This document shows, in pieces, positions 14,871-16,560 of a DNA stretch of 16,560 bases. Both the position numbers and the translations under genes were made by a program. How positions within the stretch are numbered: position 1 is the first letter of the stretch; every line of letters starts with the position of its first letter. Origin of the DNA: Phycisphaerae bacterium SM23_33 (lineage in GTDB: Bacteria > Planctomycetota > Phycisphaerae > SM23-33); the NCBI GenBank assembly GCA_001303665.1, contig LJUF01000078.1, positions 1 to 16,560 of the forward strand, in the 5' to 3' direction. The notes under the pieces are model-generated. The model was not told the DNA's origin. It ran no database searches and worked only from the letters and a program-made list of their open reading frames with translations.

Positions 14871-15944
14871 ATGCGTTACGGCGTGGTAATGGCGGGCGGC
14901 GCGGGCAAACGGCTCTGGCCAGCAAGCCGCCAGAAGAAACCGAAGCAGCTGATCCGGCTGATCGAGGGGAAATCTCTTTTGGAGCTGGCCCTGGAGCGCC
15001 TGGAGGGGCTGTTCCCGCCTGAACGGGTGTTGGTGGTCACCAGCGCGGACTACTGCGATCAAATCCGCGCGTCCTTCACTGCCCTGCCCCCGGAGAACGT
15101 CATCGGCGAGCCGGAAGGACGCGACACCGCCAATGCCGTCGCCCTGGGCGCCGAACTGATCGCCGCCCGCGACGCAGACGCAACCATGGCGGTCTTTACC
15201 GCCGATCACATCATCCGGCCGCAGGAGGAATTCGCCCGCTGCGTCAAGCAGGCGTGCGAGGCCGCCGAAAAGGACCCGCAGGCCCTGGTAACCTTTGGCA
15301 TCCGCCCGACCTATCCTCACACGGGGCTGGGCTATATCCATTGCGGTGAGAAGATTGACGACTTGGTTCACCGGGTGGAGGGGTTCAAGGAAAAGCCCGA
15401 CCATCACACGGCGAGGTTCTACCTCGAGTCCAGGCGGTATTTCTGGAACAGCGGCATGTTCGTGTGGCGGGTGGACACCATCCGCCGGGCCCTGAAGCAG
15501 TATCTGCCGGAATCGGCCGAGAAACTCGCCCCCGTGGGCGAGGCCGCCAGGCAGGGAAGGGATTTCACCGACCTGCTGGCGGAAGTCTACCCGCAGCTGG
15601 CTAAGATCAGCATTGACTACGCGGTGATGGAGAAGGCCACGCACGTGCTGATGGTGGAGCTGACCTGCCGGTGGCTGGACGTCGGTTCCTGGCCGGCGCT
15701 GGCCGACGTGGTGAAGGTGGACGCCGACGGCAATGCCGTGGTCGCCTCCCGGGCGGCCGTTCTGGACGGCAACCGAAACGTCATATTCTCCGACCAGGAC
15801 CATCTCGTGGCCGTGGTGGGGATGGACGATTGCATTATCGTTCACACCGCGGACGTGACGCTGATCTGCAACAAGTCCGATTCGCAGCGCCTCAAGGAGC
15901 TGGTCGACAAGATCGGCCGGCGCTTCGGGTCGGAATATCTCTGA
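14871..15944 (+). CDS. manC: Mannose-1-phosphate guanylyltransferase
   Basis: A 357-residue enzyme that makes GDP-mannose from mannose 1-phosphate and GTP, the donor for mannose- and fucose-containing surface glycans. The nucleotidyltransferase signature GGAGKRLWPASR is at 9-20, with K24 and K26 in the QKKPKQL run right after. EPEGRDTANA (80-89) corresponds to the family's E-P-x-x-R-N-T-A-P-A; FTADH (109-113) holds the metal-binding Asp; FKEKPD, YFWNSGMFVW, SIDYAVMEK and LDVGSW follow in the family order. At 357 residues it has the transferase part and a short left-handed helix tail, but not the phosphomannose isomerase domain of long type II ManC/AlgA proteins. ATG 14871 has GGAAG six bases before it (AAGGAG lies further up, at 14851). 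It is first in a two-gene unit with ruvX, under the strong promoter at 14799-14827, and cytoplasmic. Confidence 0.93.
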   Translation: MRYGVVMAGGAGKRLWPASRQKKPKQLIRLIEGKSLLELALERLEGLFPPERVLVVTSADYCDQIRASFTALPPENVIGEPEGRDTANAVALGAELIAARDADATMAVFTADHIIRPQEEFARCVKQACEAAEKDPQALVTFGIRPTYPHTGLGYIHCGEKIDDLVHRVEGFKEKPDHHTARFYLESRRYFWNSGMFVWRVDTIRRALKQYLPESAEKLAPVGEAARQGRDFTDLLAEVYPQLAKISIDYAVMEKATHVLMVELTCRWLDVGSWPALADVVKVDADGNAVVASRAAVLDGNRNVIFSDQDHLVAVVGMDDCIIVHTADVTLICNKSDSQRLKELVDKIGRRFGSEYL

Positions 15945-15952
15945 CAGCCCCA

Positions 15953-16393
15953 ATGGCCCGCTGGCTGGGCATAGATCATGGAACCAGGCGTCTGGGGATC
16001 GCGGTGGGCGACTCGGCCTCCGGGATCGCCTCGCCGGTGGCGCAACTTCCGGCCGCCCGGGAGGGTATCGCCGACCGCATCTGCGGGCTGGTGGAGGAGT
16101 ACGGGGCGGAGGGTATCGTCGTCGGCTGGCCGCTGAACGCCGACGGCACGGAGGGCCCCCAGGGCAAACTGGCCGGTGCGTTCGCCGCAGATTTGGCCCG
16201 GGCGACGGGCTTGGACGTGCGCCTGTGGGACGAGAGCCTCAGCAGCTTCGAGGCTGACGACCGGCTGAAGGGCCGCATGACCCGCCAGAAGAAAAAGCGG
16301 CGGCAGGACGCGGTAGCTGCGGCGGCCATCCTGGAAGATTTTTTCAGTCGCGGCGGGCCCGGCACGGCGCCCCGCGCCGGGGAGACCTGCTGA
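15953..16393 (+). CDS. ruvX: RuvX/YqgF-family Holliday junction resolvase-like nuclease
   Basis: A 146-residue protein with the RNase H-like fold, the usual length for the family. Catalytic residues: D8 in GIDHGTRRLGIA, E94 in LWDESLSS (the family usually reads D-E-R-L-S/T; here Arg is Ser), and D119 in RRQDAVAAAAIL. EGIVVGWPLNADGTEG (53-68) is the conserved V-G-x-P-x-x-x-x-G-x-x-G loop. YqgF proteins are linked to Holliday junction resolution and 16S rRNA 5'-end maturation. The start ATG lies eight bases after the manC stop with no ribosome site before it, so translation probably depends on ribosomes finishing manC. The longer in-frame reading upstream is inside manC and not protein-like. 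The stop at 16393 faces a minus-strand gene ending at 16486. Confidence 0.9.
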   Translation: MARWLGIDHGTRRLGIAVGDSASGIASPVAQLPAAREGIADRICGLVEEYGAEGIVVGWPLNADGTEGPQGKLAGAFAADLARATGLDVRLWDESLSSFEADDRLKGRMTRQKKKRRQDAVAAAAILEDFFSRGGPGTAPRAGETC

Positions 16394-16432
16394 TTCATTC
16401 CGGCGACGAGCCCTCTTCCAGCCGAGCGCATG

Positions 16433-16473
16433 AAAAAAACGCAGGCGGCCCCCACTCCCGTCGCGCCGTGGGG
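16433..16473 (-). terminator. Possible terminator of the minus-strand gene at the right edge
   Basis: Read on the minus strand: CCCCAC (16473-16468), a 12-base loop, GTGGGG (16455-16450), ten bases, then seven T (16439-16433). It starts 12 bases after the stop of the minus-strand gene. The gap between stem and T-run is longer than in a classical terminator. Confidence 0.35.
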
Positions 16474-16485
16474 AATGGTTTCGGG

Positions 16486-16560
16486 CTATTCCTGCTTTTT
16501 CTCTTTCTTGCTCTGTTCGGCCAGGGCTTCCAGGGCGGCGATCGGGTCTGACTCCTCCAC
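16486..16560 (-). CDS. C-terminal end of an unidentified minus-strand gene
   Basis: Reading leftwards from the window edge, the minus strand is open for 24 codons and stops with TAG at 16488-16486. It encodes VEESDPIAALEALAEQSKKE and then KKQE. A short helix with a charged, Lys/Glu-rich tail is all that can be seen, too little for a family. Support for coding is the helix-like heptad pattern and the hairpin plus T-run that follow the stop; the gene's other end lies outside the window. Confidence 0.5.
   Translation of the reverse strand: MEESDPIAALEALAEQSKKEKKQE

Noticed and set aside
1..16560. CRISPR arrays, tRNA/rRNA genes, insertion sequences, phage or toxin-antitoxin genes
   Set aside because: No regularly spaced repeats, cloverleaf-like segments, transposase motifs or terminal inverted repeats were seen on either strand by eye. 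A covariance-model or HMM scan could still find small RNAs.

Overview
The window is very GC-rich and densely coding. The gene content suggests a Planctomycetota bacterium (Phycisphaerae-like or a related uncultured lineage). The pointers are a BlaI/M56 pair whose M56 protein continues into carboxypeptidase-type beta-sandwich repeats and a TlpA-like thioredoxin domain, an RNase HII-like protein with a long insertion, an arylsulfatase-type enzyme, a sialidase-like protein and a GH67-like glycosidase. Taxonomy is inferred from gene content only; there is no rRNA or marker phylogeny here.

Layout. (1) 1-2188, plus strand: the 3' part of a GH67/alpha-glucuronidase-like glycosidase, then a GNAT acetyltransferase. 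(2) 2232-6549, plus strand: a promoter whose -35/-10 spacer is filled by a perfect BlaI-type dyad, a BlaI/MecI-family repressor, and a BlaR1-like M56 metalloprotease. The M56 gene is followed by two further reading-frame segments that read as the rest of the same protein (beta-sandwich repeats, then a TlpA-like domain). The frame breaks near 4670 and near 5690, and in both places the protein appears to lack sequence rather than carry a simple one-base slip. (3) 6569-8474, minus strand: a two-gene unit with a metallo-beta-lactamase-fold hydrolase first and a mandelate-racemase-type enolase-superfamily enzyme second. (4) 8475-8692: a divergent intergenic region with an 8-bp-arm GC-rich inverted repeat and a candidate promoter. 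(5) 8693-10861, plus strand: a large exported transglutaminase-like protein. (6) 10904-14655, minus strand: an RNase HII-like protein, a sulfatase-fold hydrolase lacking the formylglycine Cys, and an Asp-box sialidase-like protein. (7) 14656-14870: a divergent region with a good promoter in each direction and a small inverted repeat between them. (8) 14871-16393, plus strand: mannose-1-phosphate guanylyltransferase and, 8 bases later, the RuvX/YqgF nuclease. (9) The window ends in the C-terminal 24 codons of a minus-strand gene with a candidate terminator after it.

How the parts fit. The glycosidase, sialidase-like protein, sulfatase-like enzyme and MR-type enolase are the kinds of genes used to take apart complex acidic or sulfated glycans and feed on the released sugar acids, but they are not one operon and no substrate can be assigned. 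The BlaI/M56 pair looks autoregulated. Whether its membrane arm still works depends on whether the two frame breaks are real. The RNase HII-like protein, ManC and RuvX are housekeeping-type genes. I see no CRISPR array, tRNA, rRNA, insertion sequence or phage gene. No stretch longer than about 220 bases lacks a gene.
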